Notes: a model not told the origin generated them from the letters alone. 64,000 nucleotides of DNA from Agrobacterium tumefaciens (GCA_025560025.1 CP048486.1:1-64000); one strand, 5' to 3'; shown: positions 46,197 through 55,672, counted from the stretch's first letter. Numbers and translations are program-made.

Positions 46197-46218
46197 AAAA
46201 TGTTCTCGATAACATTTT
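46197..46218. promoter_or_regulatory. LacI-type operator 1
   Basis: AAAATGTT, six bases (CTCGAT), AACATTTT: a dyad with perfect 8-bp arms and a central CG, the signature of LacI-family operators. It lies 62 bases upstream of the binding-protein start codon. Confidence 0.7.
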
Positions 46219-46361
46219 AACGCGATTGACTAAAAACTCCTCCCAAGAAACCGCGAAAGCACAAAACCAGATGAATTTCCCATTAAATTCAATGTTTCTG
46301 GCTGGTTATCGATTTTCCTCTGTTCGACACCGTTTCACGTTCTTGGCAGGATCAATAATGC

Positions 46362-46377
46362 ATGTTATCGGTATCAT
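46362..46377. promoter_or_regulatory. LacI-type operator 2 (imperfect)
   Basis: ATGTTATCGGTATCAT has a central CG and shares ATGTT with operator 1. It lies 53 bases before the small dimeric-barrel gene on the plus strand, so the divergent promoters may both be controlled. Confidence 0.45.
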
Positions 46378-46429
46378 TGCAAGTCCGATCTACAGAACTG
46401 TTTCGGTCGGCAATCATTCGGGAGGAAAC

Positions 46430-46750
46430 ATGTACACACGCTCGGCAATTTTCGAAGGCAGGATTCACCCCGGCCGGGAGGAGGAGTTTTTCCGCATCGT
46501 CGAGGAGAAATTGCTGCCGGTCTGGAAACGCATGCCGAATGCGCAGGCGGTGCGGGTGATGCGTACCGAGCGCACCGATCCGGACGCAGCCTCAATCATC
46601 ATGGTGCAGGAAATCGACTATCCGTCGATGGAGGCAGTGGAGGAAGCGCTGGTTTCGCCGGTCAGGCTGGAAGGCCGGGTGCTGACGGATGAGATGATGA
46701 GCATGTGCGACGGGCGTTTTTACCATCTGGTCTATAGCCGCGTCGCATAA
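46430..46750 (+). CDS. small dimeric alpha/beta-barrel-like protein
   Basis: 106 residues, ATG preceded by GGGAGGAAAC. The pattern MYTRSAIFEGRIHPGREEEF, then a helix and IIMVQEIDYPSMEAVEEAL, suggests a ferredoxin-like barrel of the EthD/antibiotic monooxygenase/mutarotase superfamily. No catalytic motif can be named. It sits between the ABC operon and the LacI gene and is probably part of the same pathway. An in-frame extension upstream crosses the operators and is rejected. Confidence 0.65.
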   Translation: MYTRSAIFEGRIHPGREEEFFRIVEEKLLPVWKRMPNAQAVRVMRTERTDPDAASIIMVQEIDYPSMEAVEEALVSPVRLEGRVLTDEMMSMCDGRFYHLVYSRVA

Positions 46751-46824
46751 ATCCGGTGCACGCCGCATCGATCTGCAATCATACGGCGTGCTTTCCCTTG
46801 ATATCTTCGTGTATGTCTTGTCCT

Positions 46825-46834
46825 GAACCGGTTC
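46825..46834. promoter_or_regulatory. palindrome in front of the LacI-family gene
   Basis: GAACCGGTTC is a perfect 10-bp palindrome with a central CG, 20 bases before the LacI gene start. It differs from operators 1 and 2, so autoregulation through it is uncertain. Confidence 0.35.
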
Positions 46835-46853
46835 GAATTTAGGGAGACATGCT

Positions 46854-47930
46854 TTGGTGGAGCGCACGCCCTTGGCCGCAGCGTTAGTCACGTCAAAAAA
46901 AGCAACCATGAGCGATGTCTCGAAACTCGCGGGCGTCTCCAAGATGACCGTTTCGCGAGTGCTGGCCGATCCTGCCCTGGTGTCCGAGGACACTCGCCAG
47001 AAGGTGATGAAGGCCATTGAGAAGCTGGGTTATGTGCCGGACAGGATCGCCGGTTCGCTATCCTCCCGCCGCACCAATTTCATCACCGCCATCCTGCCGA
47101 CGCTCACCAACTCCAACTTCGCCGATAGCGCTCAGGGGCTCGCCAATGCGCTGCGCGCCGCCGACTACCAGTTGCTGATCGGTTACACCATGTACGATCT
47201 GCAGGAGGAAGAACGCGTCATCCGCACCATGATGGAGCGCCGCCCCGACGCCATCGTTGTCGCCGGCACGGTGCATACCAAGATGGCGAGCGAAGTTTTG
47301 ATGCGCGCCGGTATTCCCATCGTGGAAATCTGGGATGTGCCGGAACACCCGATCGATCACGCGGTCGGTTTTTCCAATTACGAAGTGGGAAGAACCGCCG
47401 CCAAGCATCTGATATCGCTTGGCTTCAAGCGAATCGGCGCGCTCGGATCGAGGGCCGATGGCGATGTGAAGGACTGGCGCGGCGAAAGCCGCCTGCTCGG
47501 CTTTGGTGCCGCACTTCGCGAAGCCGGCATTGCCGATGACCTCATCATCCGCGAAGGCAGCGCCCCGGTCTCCTATGACCACGGGGCAAAGACCCTCGGC
47601 TCGCTGCTGGCCAAGGCGCCAGATGTCGAGGCCATCTTCGCCGTATCGGATATTTCCGCCGTCGGCGCGCTGATGGAATGTCATCGCCGTGGCATTCATG
47701 TGCCCGATCAGGTCTCGATTCTCGGCTTCGGCGATTTCGATATCGGCCGGCAATGTTATCCGGCGATTTCAACGATCCGCGTCGATGCCCAGATGATCGG
47801 CCGCAAGGCGGGCGAATTGCTGCTGTCGATACTGGAGGCGGAAAAGGATGCCATTGTTCCCGAGGGTGCAAGGGTGGATGTCGGCTTCGAGCTGATCGTG
47901 CGGGAGACGACAAAGCGGCTGGGTAGGTGA
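46854..47930 (+). CDS. LacI-family transcriptional regulator
   Basis: 358 residues. Helix-turn-helix near residues 19-40 (MSDVSKLAGVSKMTVSRVLA), then a periplasmic-binding-like ligand domain (TNFITAILPTLTNSNFADSA, and VSILGFGDFDIGRQCYPAIS, typical of the GntR/IdnR-like subgroup of LacI regulators). Start at TTG 46854 or GTG 46857, both spaced suitably from GGGAG at 46842-46846; the nearby ATG at 46849 is out of frame. It likely represses the divergent ABC/dehydrogenase operon. Confidence 0.9.
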   Translation: MVERTPLAAALVTSKKATMSDVSKLAGVSKMTVSRVLADPALVSEDTRQKVMKAIEKLGYVPDRIAGSLSSRRTNFITAILPTLTNSNFADSAQGLANALRAADYQLLIGYTMYDLQEEERVIRTMMERRPDAIVVAGTVHTKMASEVLMRAGIPIVEIWDVPEHPIDHAVGFSNYEVGRTAAKHLISLGFKRIGALGSRADGDVKDWRGESRLLGFGAALREAGIADDLIIREGSAPVSYDHGAKTLGSLLAKAPDVEAIFAVSDISAVGALMECHRRGIHVPDQVSILGFGDFDIGRQCYPAISTIRVDAQMIGRKAGELLLSILEAEKDAIVPEGARVDVGFELIVRETTKRLGR

Positions 47931-47965
47931 GACTCTAGCCAGGGGGAACGAGCGGGTGCTGCTTG

Positions 47966-48089
47966 CTTCTTCTCCCCGCCGGGGAGAAGTCCGCGGCAGC
48001 GGGATGAGGGGGCTAGCTCTCCGCATATCGTTAGCGTTGCCCCCTCATCCGACCCTTCGGGCCACCTTCTCCCCGGCGGGGAGAAGAAA
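47966..48089. repeat. RIME-like mosaic repeat, copy 1
   Basis: About 124 bases flanked by mirrored palindromes: CTTCTCCCCGCCGGGGAGAAG at the left, here as two arms, and the same type at the right, with GATGAGGGGG and CCCCCTCATC inside. A near-identical copy lies at 58919-59040. Such elements are known as RIME in rhizobia. It sits in the 278-base gap between the LacI and racemase-family genes. Confidence 0.8.
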
Positions 48090-48110
48090 TATCATCGCTC
48101 CCCCATTCTC

Positions 48111-48188
48111 GACGTCATCCTCGGGCTTGACCCGAGGATCCATGGTAACGCCGGAAGGTGGATCCTCGGGTCAAGCCCGAGGATGACA
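48111..48188. repeat. palindromic intergenic repeat, copy 1
   Basis: GTCATCCTCGGGCTTGACCC and its reverse complement form two nested palindromes around GAGGATCCATGG. A related copy lies at 55371-55449. It is a short dispersed palindromic element, possibly a transcription or DNA-structure element. Confidence 0.75.
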
Positions 48189-48208
48189 GAGGAGGTATGG
48201 AGAGGGTC

Positions 48209-49237
48209 TTACCGCGCACCCCACGTATCCGTCAGACGATACCCTTCCGGCCACGGATCGGACGGATCGAGCATATGCTGGTGGATGCCGGTGATCCAGC
48301 CGCGACCGGAAATTTCCGGCAGGATGGCCGGACGATCACCGACCTTGGTGGTTCCAAGAATGCGGCCGGTAAAAGTTGAGCCGATCAGCGACACCGCCGT
48401 CAGTGTTTCGCCTTCCTTCATCTCGCCGCGCGCATGCAGCACCGCCATGCGGGCTGAAAGTGCCGTGCCTGTTGGCGAACGGTCCACCTTGCCCGGCTGG
48501 ATGGCGACGGCCGCCCCTGCCCGCAGGCCTTCGGCCGTGCGCTCCACCTTGCCGGCAAACAGGCAGAAGGAAAAATGCCGCCAGTCCGGGTTGTCGGGAT
48601 GCTCGAAGCTCAAAGCCCTGTTGGCGGCATTGGTGATGCGCACGCCGAGGCGGGCGATCTCATGCGCCTCTTCCGGCTTCAGGCTGAAGCCCATCGCTTC
48701 GGCGTCGACGATGACGAAGCTGTCGCCGCCATAGGCCGTGTCCACCTTCAGCGTGCCGAGGCCTTCAACCTCGAGTTCGACATCGAGCTTTGCCGCAAAG
48801 CTCGGTAGGTTCTGCACGAAAATGCGCTCGGCCTTGCCGTTGCGGCATTCGGCACGCACCTTCACCAGACCGCCCGGCGCTTCCAGCAGCATATGGGTTT
48901 CCGGCTCCTGCATCGGCACGATGCCGCCATCGAGAAGCACGGTGGAAACGCAGATGGAGTTGGAACCGGACATGGGCGGCGTATCTTCCGGCTCCATGAT
49001 GATGAAGGCGGCATCCGCGTCGGGATGTTTCGGCGGCACCAGCAGGTTGACGTGACGGAACACGCCGCCGCGCGGCTCGTTGAGCACGAAATTGCGCAGC
49101 GTCTCATCGCGGGCTATGAAACGGCTCTGCTCCCAGATCGTTTCGCCCGGCGGCGGCTTGACACCGCCGACAATCACATCCCCCACTTCGCCTTCCGCAT
49201 GGGCGGAAATGACATGAACGGTCTTGATACTGCGCAT
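48209..49237 (-). CDS. proline racemase-superfamily enzyme (hydroxyproline epimerase or 3-hydroxyproline dehydratase)
   Basis: 342 residues of the proline racemase fold. The two catalytic positions, Cys in classical racemases and 4-hydroxyproline epimerases, are Ser90 ([10 protein letters not shown]) and Thr256 ([11 protein letters not shown]). From the family as I know it, Thr at the second position goes with trans-3-hydroxyproline dehydratases, while Ser at the first occurs in some epimerases, so the activity is open. Both fit this cluster: epimerase with the D-hydroxyproline dehydrogenase, dehydratase with the pyrroline-2-carboxylate reductase. It is the last gene of the operon. Confidence 0.8.
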   Translation of the reverse strand: MRSIKTVHVISAHAEGEVGDVIVGGVKPPPGETIWEQSRFIARDETLRNFVLNEPRGGVFRHVNLLVPPKHPDADAAFIIMEPEDTPPMSGSNSICVSTVLLDGGIVPMQEPETHMLLEAPGGLVKVRAECRNGKAERIFVQNLPSFAAKLDVELEVEGLGTLKVDTAYGGDSFVIVDAEAMGFSLKPEEAHEIARLGVRITNAANRALSFEHPDNPDWRHFSFCLFAGKVERTAEGLRAGAAVAIQPGKVDRSPTGTALSARMAVLHARGEMKEGETLTAVSLIGSTFTGRILGTTKVGDRPAILPEISGRGWITGIHQHMLDPSDPWPEGYRLTDTWGAR

Positions 49238-49247
49238 TCAAAACTCC

Positions 49248-50957
49248 TTAGGAAAGCCATGAAGGAAGAAGGGATGGGGCACGGCCGGTCAGCGCGCTTT
49301 CAACGCAATCGGCAAGGCTGCCGAAGCGCACTGCGCGGCCGCTGAGACCGGGGCCGTAATGGGCGTATTTGCCGGAATTGGTCATCAAAGCGCGGGTCTT
49401 CGTCGGGAAAACCGGCTCGGAAATGGAGCACCAGCAAAGATCAGGCAGCACCTGCACCCCGCTGTCATGCAGGCTTTTCAAGGTGCCGTCCTGGCCGGCC
49501 GCATTGATGACCTGCTGCCCGGCTGTCACGATGACGGCGACATCCGCATGCCGCTTGCGGCCGGCGAGCACAGCGGCGAGCGCGCGGCACTCCTCCAGCG
49601 AGGCATGCGGGCTGCCGATGGCAACGAGCTGCACGTCCTCCGGCCCCTCATTCAGCAGCGACCAGCCAGCGGCCATATCGGCAAGCGAAATGGTGACGGT
49701 CTCGGCTGTTTCCAAAGGCGCGAGCCCGGCTTCCGGGGTGACACCCTCGATATGCAACATGGGCGCGGCGGAGGTGGTGCCGAAGGCGGCGCAAAGCGCC
49801 TTGAGATCATCCCGCGACGGCTTTGCAGGGCCAAGGCCACGCAGCAGCGGAATGCAATCCGGCGCGGCCTTGCCGGCAAGATAACCGATGAGTGGCCAGA
49901 ACGCATCATCCACGCCCTGCGGCAACGCCACATCGACAATGCGCTGCGGCCGGCGGTTTTCCTCCAGATAAACGCCCGAAAGCGGCGCCCTGCCGGTCAT
50001 CGCGATGCAGAGATCGAGAAAATCCGGATGTTTGGCCGTGCGCGCGCCGAGAACCGTATTGGCGAAGATCACGGCATTCGATTCGGCCCAGGCGATGGAT
50101 TCGCCGGCATTCGGAGCGCTGTCGAGCAGGTAAGGCGAACAGGTGAAGGTGGGGCGACAGCCCATGCGCACATAGGCATCCGCCAGCCTTGCGGCCGGAT
50201 CGCCGAAATCCTCCGGCACGCCCTGCGCACGCCAATGCGCCTTGTCGACCGAAATGGCGTTCATCGTCGTCGGCACGCGCACCCTGCCGCCCATGTCGGC
50301 CATTTTCTCCGCGAAGGTGAGATTGGCGGGGCTCGCATAGATGCAGCCGTCAATATGACCCTGCGTGACATCGACAAGCGCTGACGCCCCCTGCTGGGCG
50401 GCCATGGCGATGATGATGCGCATCGCCTGCTGCGCGGCAATGCCGTCGCGGCCGTCGAGCATTGCCCTGTCGTCACCCTTAAGATCAAGATGCGCCGTCG
50501 CCGGCGGTGCGATGGCAAGGGAAACGCCATCGGCCTCGATGGTCTTCTCATCGATACGGACACGAGCAGCCTTTGAGAACCGGGCAAAATTCTCCGCGTC
50601 AAGACGCAGCACCGGCAGAGGCTTGCCGAACATTGCCGCCGCGACGAGCGCGCCCAGCGTCAACACATCCTCGGCCTCGCAGAAGACCAGCGCCGAGGGC
50701 GCACGGCCCGTGAGGATAAGATCGAGCAGGACGCCCGAACCGGTGCAGGACCCACGGCTGGTGGGCATGAACAGCACGCCGCCGGTGAGACAGATGCCGT
50801 GCAGCGGGTGGTGCACGTCGATGACCCGGCCCGTGGCGGGATCGACCCCGCCCCAGAAACTCAGCGCTTCTGTCGTGGCGATCACGGGACCTTCAGCCGC
50901 ACCGGCCAAAATGCTGCGGGCTTCAGGAACGGCTGTTGTCGAAAGGGAAGAAGACAT
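49248..50957 (-). CDS. AcnX-type aconitase, likely cis-3-hydroxyproline dehydratase
   Basis: 569 residues in which the small swivelling domain (about 1-140, containing [18 protein letters not shown]) is fused ahead of the large AcnX domain ([53 protein letters not shown]). Cys residues in those motifs are candidates for the Fe-S cluster. Bacterial AcnX proteins are known as cis-3-hydroxy-L-proline dehydratases that give Δ1-pyrroline-2-carboxylate, the substrate of the reductase at 55673. The two parts are separate proteins in some organisms. Confidence 0.85.
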   Translation of the reverse strand: MSSSLSTTAVPEARSILAGAAEGPVIATTEALSFWGGVDPATGRVIDVHHPLHGICLTGGVLFMPTSRGSCTGSGVLLDLILTGRAPSALVFCEAEDVLTLGALVAAAMFGKPLPVLRLDAENFARFSKAARVRIDEKTIEADGVSLAIAPPATAHLDLKGDDRAMLDGRDGIAAQQAMRIIIAMAAQQGASALVDVTQGHIDGCIYASPANLTFAEKMADMGGRVRVPTTMNAISVDKAHWRAQGVPEDFGDPAARLADAYVRMGCRPTFTCSPYLLDSAPNAGESIAWAESNAVIFANTVLGARTAKHPDFLDLCIAMTGRAPLSGVYLEENRRPQRIVDVALPQGVDDAFWPLIGYLAGKAAPDCIPLLRGLGPAKPSRDDLKALCAAFGTTSAAPMLHIEGVTPEAGLAPLETAETVTISLADMAAGWSLLNEGPEDVQLVAIGSPHASLEECRALAAVLAGRKRHADVAVIVTAGQQVINAAGQDGTLKSLHDSGVQVLPDLCWCSISEPVFPTKTRALMTNSGKYAHYGPGLSGRAVRFGSLADCVESALTGRAPSLLPSWLS

Positions 50958-50969
50958 CGGAAATCCCCG

Positions 50970-52211
50970 TCAGAAACGTTGTGGCGAAAATGCCCTTGTA
51001 TCGATGGCGGGCTTTTGCCCCGTCAGAAGATCGGCGACGATGCAGGCCGTGCCAGCCGATTGTGTCAGTCCCAGATGGCCGTGGCCGAAAGCATAGACCA
51101 CCCGCGCCGTATGCCGTGCCTGGCCGATGGCCGGCAGGCTGTCCGGCAGCGAAGGGCGAAAGCCCATCCATTGCTTGCCGCCTTCGGTTTTGAGACCGGG
51201 CAGGAAGCTCGCCGCCTTTTTCAAAAGCGCTTCGGAGCGGGCGAAATTGGCGGCAAGTTCAAGCCCGCCCAGTTCCACCGCGCCGCCGACGCGGATGCCG
51301 GAAGAAAGCCGCGTGACGACAAAACCATGGCCGCCGAAGGTTATCTGCGTGCGCAGCTCGAAAGCGCCGGCCGGCAGGGTCGTATTATACCCCCGTTCCG
51401 TTTCCAGCGGAATTTTTTCCCCGAGCGAACGGGCGATGCGATGTGAAAATGCGCCCGCCGCCAGCACCACCTTGCCGGCCTTACGGCTGCGTCCGTCATG
51501 GCTCACCACCTCGATCCCGTCTTCAAGCGGCCTCAGCGCCGCAATATCGAGGCGCTCGAGACGTCCACCAATGGCGCGGAAATGCTCGGCCAGTGCGAGC
51601 GTATAAAGCTTGGGATCGGCGATGGAATACCAGCCGGGCGTAAACGTGCCGCAGGTGAAACGCGGCGCGATGCCAGGCTGGATTTCGGCCATCTGCTCGG
51701 CATTGAGGTGCCGGAACTCGATACCGTGCCGCTCGCGCGCCTTCCAGCCGGGAAGCGAGCTTTCGAATTCGGATTCGCTTTCATAGACCTGGAGGTTGCC
51801 CTCCTTGCGCAGCATGGCGATCGTGTCGGTCTTTTTAAGGAACGGCTCGAGCCTGGCCTTCGACAGATCCATCAGCGCCGTCTGGGCGGCGGTGGAATGT
51901 TCCACCTTCGAGGCGGCACAGGCCCGCCAGAAGCGGAACATCCACGGCGCGATCTTCAGCGCATAGGCCGGCGGCACGCTGAGCGGACCGAGCGGATCGA
52001 GCAGCCATTTCGGCGCCTTCCACAGAATGCCGGGCGATGCGAGCGGCAGAATATCGGTGAAGGCGAAGGCACCGGCATTGCCAGCGGAAGCGCCCGCCGC
52101 CGGACCCTCGCGGTCGATGACCGTGACCGAGAGGCCACGGCCCTGCGCCGCGATTGCCGCCGAGAGGCCGACGACGCCGGCCCCGATGACGATGACATCA
52201 TTGGCTGGCAT
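50970..52211 (-). CDS. FAD-dependent D-amino acid (D-hydroxyproline) dehydrogenase
   Basis: 413 residues of the DadA/DAO family: dinucleotide motif VIVIGAGVVGLSAAIA at the N-terminus, GNAGAFAF flavin motif, and C-terminal GFRPSLPDSLPAIGQA and GHGHLGLTQSAGT. In this context the likely reaction is oxidation of cis-4-hydroxy-D-proline to Δ1-pyrroline-4-hydroxy-2-carboxylate, passing electrons to the respiratory chain. Its start shares one base with the stop of the ATPase gene. Confidence 0.88.
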   Translation of the reverse strand: MPANDVIVIGAGVVGLSAAIAAQGRGLSVTVIDREGPAAGASAGNAGAFAFTDILPLASPGILWKAPKWLLDPLGPLSVPPAYALKIAPWMFRFWRACAASKVEHSTAAQTALMDLSKARLEPFLKKTDTIAMLRKEGNLQVYESESEFESSLPGWKARERHGIEFRHLNAEQMAEIQPGIAPRFTCGTFTPGWYSIADPKLYTLALAEHFRAIGGRLERLDIAALRPLEDGIEVVSHDGRSRKAGKVVLAAGAFSHRIARSLGEKIPLETERGYNTTLPAGAFELRTQITFGGHGFVVTRLSSGIRVGGAVELGGLELAANFARSEALLKKAASFLPGLKTEGGKQWMGFRPSLPDSLPAIGQARHTARVVYAFGHGHLGLTQSAGTACIVADLLTGQKPAIDTRAFSPQRF

Positions 52212-52933
52212 TACCGCACGCTCGCCAGGAATTTCTGCGTCTCGGCATGCTGCGGCGCGCCGAACAGCTGGTCCGGCGTGCCGATTTCCGCCATCACGCC
52301 CTGATGGAAGAAGGCGACACGGTTCGAGACATCACGCGCGAAGGCCATTTCGTGGGTGACGCAGATCATCGTCATACCCTCATCCGCCAGCATTTTCAGC
52401 GTATCGAGCACTTCGCCGACCAGCATCGGGTCGAGCGCAGAGGTGACTTCGTCGAACAGCATATATTCCGGCGACATGGCAAGCGCGCGGGCAATCGCCA
52501 TACGCTGCTGCTGACCGCCCGACATGCGGTTTGGATAGACCTTCAGCTTTTCGGCGAGACCCACATGGGTCAGTTGCTTCACCGCAATCTCTTCGGCCTG
52601 CTCCTTCGAGATGCCGAGCACCTTGCGGGGCGCCAGCATGACGTTTTCGAGCACCGTCAGATGCGGAAAGGCGTTCCATTGCTGGAAGACGATGCCGACC
52701 TTGCGGCGCAGCTTGTTGAGGTCCGTGGACTTCGCATGCACCTCGGTGCCGTCAATGACGATCTTGCCACTGTCGATCGGCTCGAGGCCGTTGATGCAGG
52801 TCAGCAGCGTCGACTTGCCGGAACCGGAGCCGCCAATGATGGTGACGACCTCGCCCTTGTTGACGGTGAGGTTGATTCCTTTCAGAACCTCCAGCGGGCC
52901 GAAGGATTTACGGACGTTTTCGATCTCAATCAT
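52211..52933 (-). CDS. amino acid ABC importer ATPase (GlnQ-like)
   Basis: 240 residues: Walker A GGSGSGKSTLLTC, signature MSGGQQQRMAIARAL, Walker B YMLFDEVTSALD, VTHEM switch. It powers uptake of the hydroxyproline-type substrate. It overlaps the upstream permease gene by eight bases. Confidence 0.94.
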   Translation of the reverse strand: MIEIENVRKSFGPLEVLKGINLTVNKGEVVTIIGGSGSGKSTLLTCINGLEPIDSGKIVIDGTEVHAKSTDLNKLRRKVGIVFQQWNAFPHLTVLENVMLAPRKVLGISKEQAEEIAVKQLTHVGLAEKLKVYPNRMSGGQQQRMAIARALAMSPEYMLFDEVTSALDPMLVGEVLDTLKMLADEGMTMICVTHEMAFARDVSNRVAFFHQGVMAEIGTPDQLFGAPQHAETQKFLASVR

Positions 52934-53579
52934 TGGGGGACCACCGTCTTTCGAGATACCCGCCGAAACGGGCGATGGGGAAGCTGATAAGGAAGTAGAT
53001 GGCGCCGCAGATCATCAGGATCGTCAGCGGTTCCTGCAGTCGGGTGACGAGGATCTGCGATGCGCGCAGAAGCTCGATGAGGCCAAGCCACAGCACCAGC
53101 GCCGAATCCTTCATGACGCCGAGCGTCAGTCCGATCCACGAGGGCAGCGACACGCGGGTGGCAAGCGGCAGCACGATGTATCGCATGTCCTGCGACCAGG
53201 TCATGCCCAGCGACCGGCAGGCGCGGCGCGTGTTGGACGGCACGGCGCCGATGCCGCCACGCACGATTTCCGTGCAATAGGCCGCCGTATAGAGCGACAG
53301 CACCACGCAGGAAGTGGTGAAGGGCGGCCAGCCGAGCTTGGCGATCGACTGGAAGGCGTTGCCGAGCACGAGCTGGATGAGCAGCGGCACGGAGCGGAAA
53401 ATATCCAGCACGAAGGTCAGCGGCAGCGACCAGTAGGCCCCGAGCTGGAAGCGGATGATGCCGAAGATGATCCCCATGATGGTGCCTGCCGTGACGGCGA
53501 CGGCGGTGACGGCGAGCGTCATGCCGGCACCCTTGGCCAGGAAGGCGAGATCACTCCAGGTGAGAGCGGTTTCAAACAT
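52926..53579 (-). CDS. amino acid ABC permease
   Basis: 217 residues with about five helices and the coupling loop RACRSLGMTWSQDMRYIVLP of the HisM/GlnP family. Partner of the permease encoded just upstream (12-base gap). Confidence 0.92.
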   Translation of the reverse strand: MFETALTWSDLAFLAKGAGMTLAVTAVAVTAGTIMGIIFGIIRFQLGAYWSLPLTFVLDIFRSVPLLIQLVLGNAFQSIAKLGWPPFTTSCVVLSLYTAAYCTEIVRGGIGAVPSNTRRACRSLGMTWSQDMRYIVLPLATRVSLPSWIGLTLGVMKDSALVLWLGLIELLRASQILVTRLQEPLTILMICGAIYFLISFPIARFGGYLERRWSPND

Positions 53580-53591
53580 GGCTCACCTCTC

Positions 53592-54257
53592 TCAGTAACG
53601 GAACAGACGCCAGGCCAGCAATCTGGCGGCGAGCGTGACGATCTTGGCGATCACATAATAGATGACCGCGGCGAGCGCGAAGAATTCGAAGGTGCGGAAC
53701 GAGCGCGCATTAAGCGCCTGCGTGACGCCGGCAAGATCCGTATTCATGCCGACCGTGACACCGAGCGACGTCATGAGGATCGCCCAGACCATCTGGTTGG
53801 TGGCCGGCAGAAAGGCGACACGCAACATCTGTGGCAGGATGATGAGCCGGAAGGTCTGCATCGAAGTCATGCCGAGCGAGCGGCCGGAGCGCGTCTGCGT
53901 ATCGGGAATGGCCTTTAGCGCGCCGCGGAAATTTTCCGCGAGATAACCGGCATTGTTGAAGGCGATACCGACCAGAAGCGCCGTATAGGGGCTGAGGTGA
54001 ATGCCGAAATTGCCAAGGCCGAAATGGGCCATGTAGATCTGGAACAGCGCCGGCGTGTTGCGGGCGATTTCCACCCAGACGGAGGCGAAAGCGCCGAGAA
54101 TGCGGTTGCCGGAGAGCCGGAACAGCGTCAGCAGGATGGCGAAGGAAAGGCCGATCACCATCGACAGAATGGCAATCTGCAGCGTCACCACCGCACCGTC
54201 CAGAAGCTGCGGCAAAGCCTTCAGCGCCTGATTCCAGTGAAATGTATAGTTGAACAT
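53592..54257 (-). CDS. amino acid ABC permease
   Basis: 221 residues: ARNTPALFQIYMAHFGLG, then the coupling loop RSGRSLGMTSMQTFRLIILP. About five helices. First permease of the importer. Confidence 0.92.
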   Translation of the reverse strand: MFNYTFHWNQALKALPQLLDGAVVTLQIAILSMVIGLSFAILLTLFRLSGNRILGAFASVWVEIARNTPALFQIYMAHFGLGNFGIHLSPYTALLVGIAFNNAGYLAENFRGALKAIPDTQTRSGRSLGMTSMQTFRLIILPQMLRVAFLPATNQMVWAILMTSLGVTVGMNTDLAGVTQALNARSFRTFEFFALAAVIYYVIAKIVTLAARLLAWRLFRY

Positions 54258-54284
54258 GGGCGTCCCGCCTCTTCAGAAACGATC

Positions 54285-54313
54285 AACGGCGCGATCATCT
54301 TGACCGCGCCGTT
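54285..54313. other. stem-loop between binding protein and permease genes
   Basis: AACGGCGCG and CGCGCCGTT form a perfect 9-bp stem in the gap after the binding-protein stop. No T-run follows on the minus strand, so it likely protects or partly attenuates the message. Confidence 0.6.
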
Positions 54314-54328
54314 TACGAAAAGTCCTGA

Positions 54329-55135
54329 TCAGCGATAAACGCCGTTGACGGTGAGCGAGGGAACTTCACCGCCAACCCATTTTTCATAGAGTTCGGCGTA
54401 ACGGCCGGTGCGAACCTGCTGGTTGATGAAGAGGTTCAGGTAGTTGATGAAGCCGTATTCGTCACGGTTGGTGAAGAGCGCGACATAGTCAATGTCATAG
54501 GGCGCCTTGCCGACCACGGAGATACCCGCGAACTTGCCGCCCTTGACGTTGGACTGCGCAACCGTCGAGGTGGAAACGGTGGCGTCGATCTGGCCCTGGC
54601 TGAGCGCGAGGAACACATCGGCCTGCGTCTGGTACGGACGGAATTCGCCGACGCCCCATTCCTTGACCGTCTTTTCGAGCGCGATGGCTTCGAACGTGCC
54701 GGCGGTTGCACCGACGGTCTTGCCCTTCATGTCTTCAAAAGACTTGATGCCGGACTTGTCGTTGGCGGTAACGGCCATTTCGAAGGCGAAGTAAGGCACC
54801 GTCATACCGACCGTCTTGGCGCGTTCCAGCGTATCCGAAGTGGAAGCAACGCCGACATCGACGCGGCCCGACATCAGCGCGGGAATACGCTCAGGGAAAG
54901 GCGTTTCGACGATTTCAGCGGTAACGCCGAGCGCCTTGGCGAGATCGTTGCAATAATCGACATCGAAGCCGATCGGATTGTTGGCGTCATCACGCGCGCC
55001 CATGGGCGGGAAATCGAGCACGACAGCGCAACGCAGCGTGCCGGACGAAATGATGTCGTCAAGTTTGTCGGCCTTGGCCGGCGTAATAGCGAAAGTGGCG
55101 GCCAGCAGGCCGGCGACGATGACCGATTTTTTCAT
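54329..55135 (-). CDS. amino acid ABC binding protein (hydroxyproline cluster)
   Basis: 268 residues: signal peptide to about residue 22 (TPAKA), family 3 receptor start LDDIISSGTLRCAVVLDFPPMGARDDANNPIGFDVDYCND, and GKTVGATAGTFEAIALEK in the ligand domain. It is the first gene of a seven-gene operon. A TTGTATAC motif lies about 90 bases upstream. The ligand is inferred to be a hydroxyproline or its betaine. Confidence 0.9.
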   Translation of the reverse strand: MKKSVIVAGLLAATFAITPAKADKLDDIISSGTLRCAVVLDFPPMGARDDANNPIGFDVDYCNDLAKALGVTAEIVETPFPERIPALMSGRVDVGVASTSDTLERAKTVGMTVPYFAFEMAVTANDKSGIKSFEDMKGKTVGATAGTFEAIALEKTVKEWGVGEFRPYQTQADVFLALSQGQIDATVSTSTVAQSNVKGGKFAGISVVGKAPYDIDYVALFTNRDEYGFINYLNLFINQQVRTGRYAELYEKWVGGEVPSLTVNGVYR

Positions 55136-55224
55136 TCTTTATTTGCTCCCACAATTGGTCTGCCCTTGAAGGCGCGGTCACTATTTCCCTATGGCGGCGA
55201 TAAATCAACATAAAAATACAAGGA

Positions 55225-55232
55225 GTATACAA
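55225..55232. promoter_or_regulatory. TTGTATAC motif upstream of the importer operon
   Basis: GTATACAA on the plus strand reads TTGTATAC towards the binding-protein gene. The same 8 bases occur before the divergent reductase (55623-55630). It fits half of a TTGTATACAA-type FCD-GntR operator. It lies in the 537-base divergent region, which otherwise holds only a palindromic repeat. Confidence 0.45.
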
Positions 55233-55370
55233 AAAGAATTTTTGCACCTGCGAACAATAAGAGCGAGCATCGGGGATAAATAGCGCACGAGGAAATGGGG
55301 TGATGTAGAAGCGCGTTTTCGCGAAGGTTTCGGCCAAGGGCTGGTCAGGAAGGAGACAAAACCTCTCCAC

Positions 55371-55449
55371 CGTCATCCTCGAGCTTGACCCGAGGATCCA
55401 TAACCCGTTGAAATCGATGGATCCTCGGGTCATGCCCGAGGATGACGTC
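55371..55449. repeat. palindromic intergenic repeat, copy 2
   Basis: CGTCATCCTCGAGCTTGACC, GAGGATCCAT and the mirrored GATGGATCCTCGGGT, then CCCGAGGATGACG, closely match the element at 48111-48188 but with a different central loop. It lies between the divergent importer and reductase genes. Confidence 0.75.
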
Positions 55450-55622
55450 GAGTGTGTGGGGAGGTTCGTGAAAATGGGAATCCATGGAAACAGGCCGGCT
55501 GGATGTCGGAGAAAATCACGGGAGCAAGGCCGGGGAAATCGTCACGGATGACGAAAATTCTCTATCGGAAACGCTTGATTTCCAGCACCTCACCAAAAAG
55601 ACGAGTTGCAATAGAGACACCT

Positions 55623-55630
55623 TTGTATAC
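55623..55630. promoter_or_regulatory. TTGTATAC motif upstream of the reductase gene
   Basis: TTGTATAC followed by TTTATGTATTC, 43 bases before the reductase start. Identical 8-mer to the one before the importer operon. TTTATGT also occurs, on the other strand, beside the dyad upstream of the local gntR gene. Confidence 0.45.
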
Positions 55631-55672
55631 TTTATGTATTCAAAATGTGCGGACCACTATCGGAGAATTATG

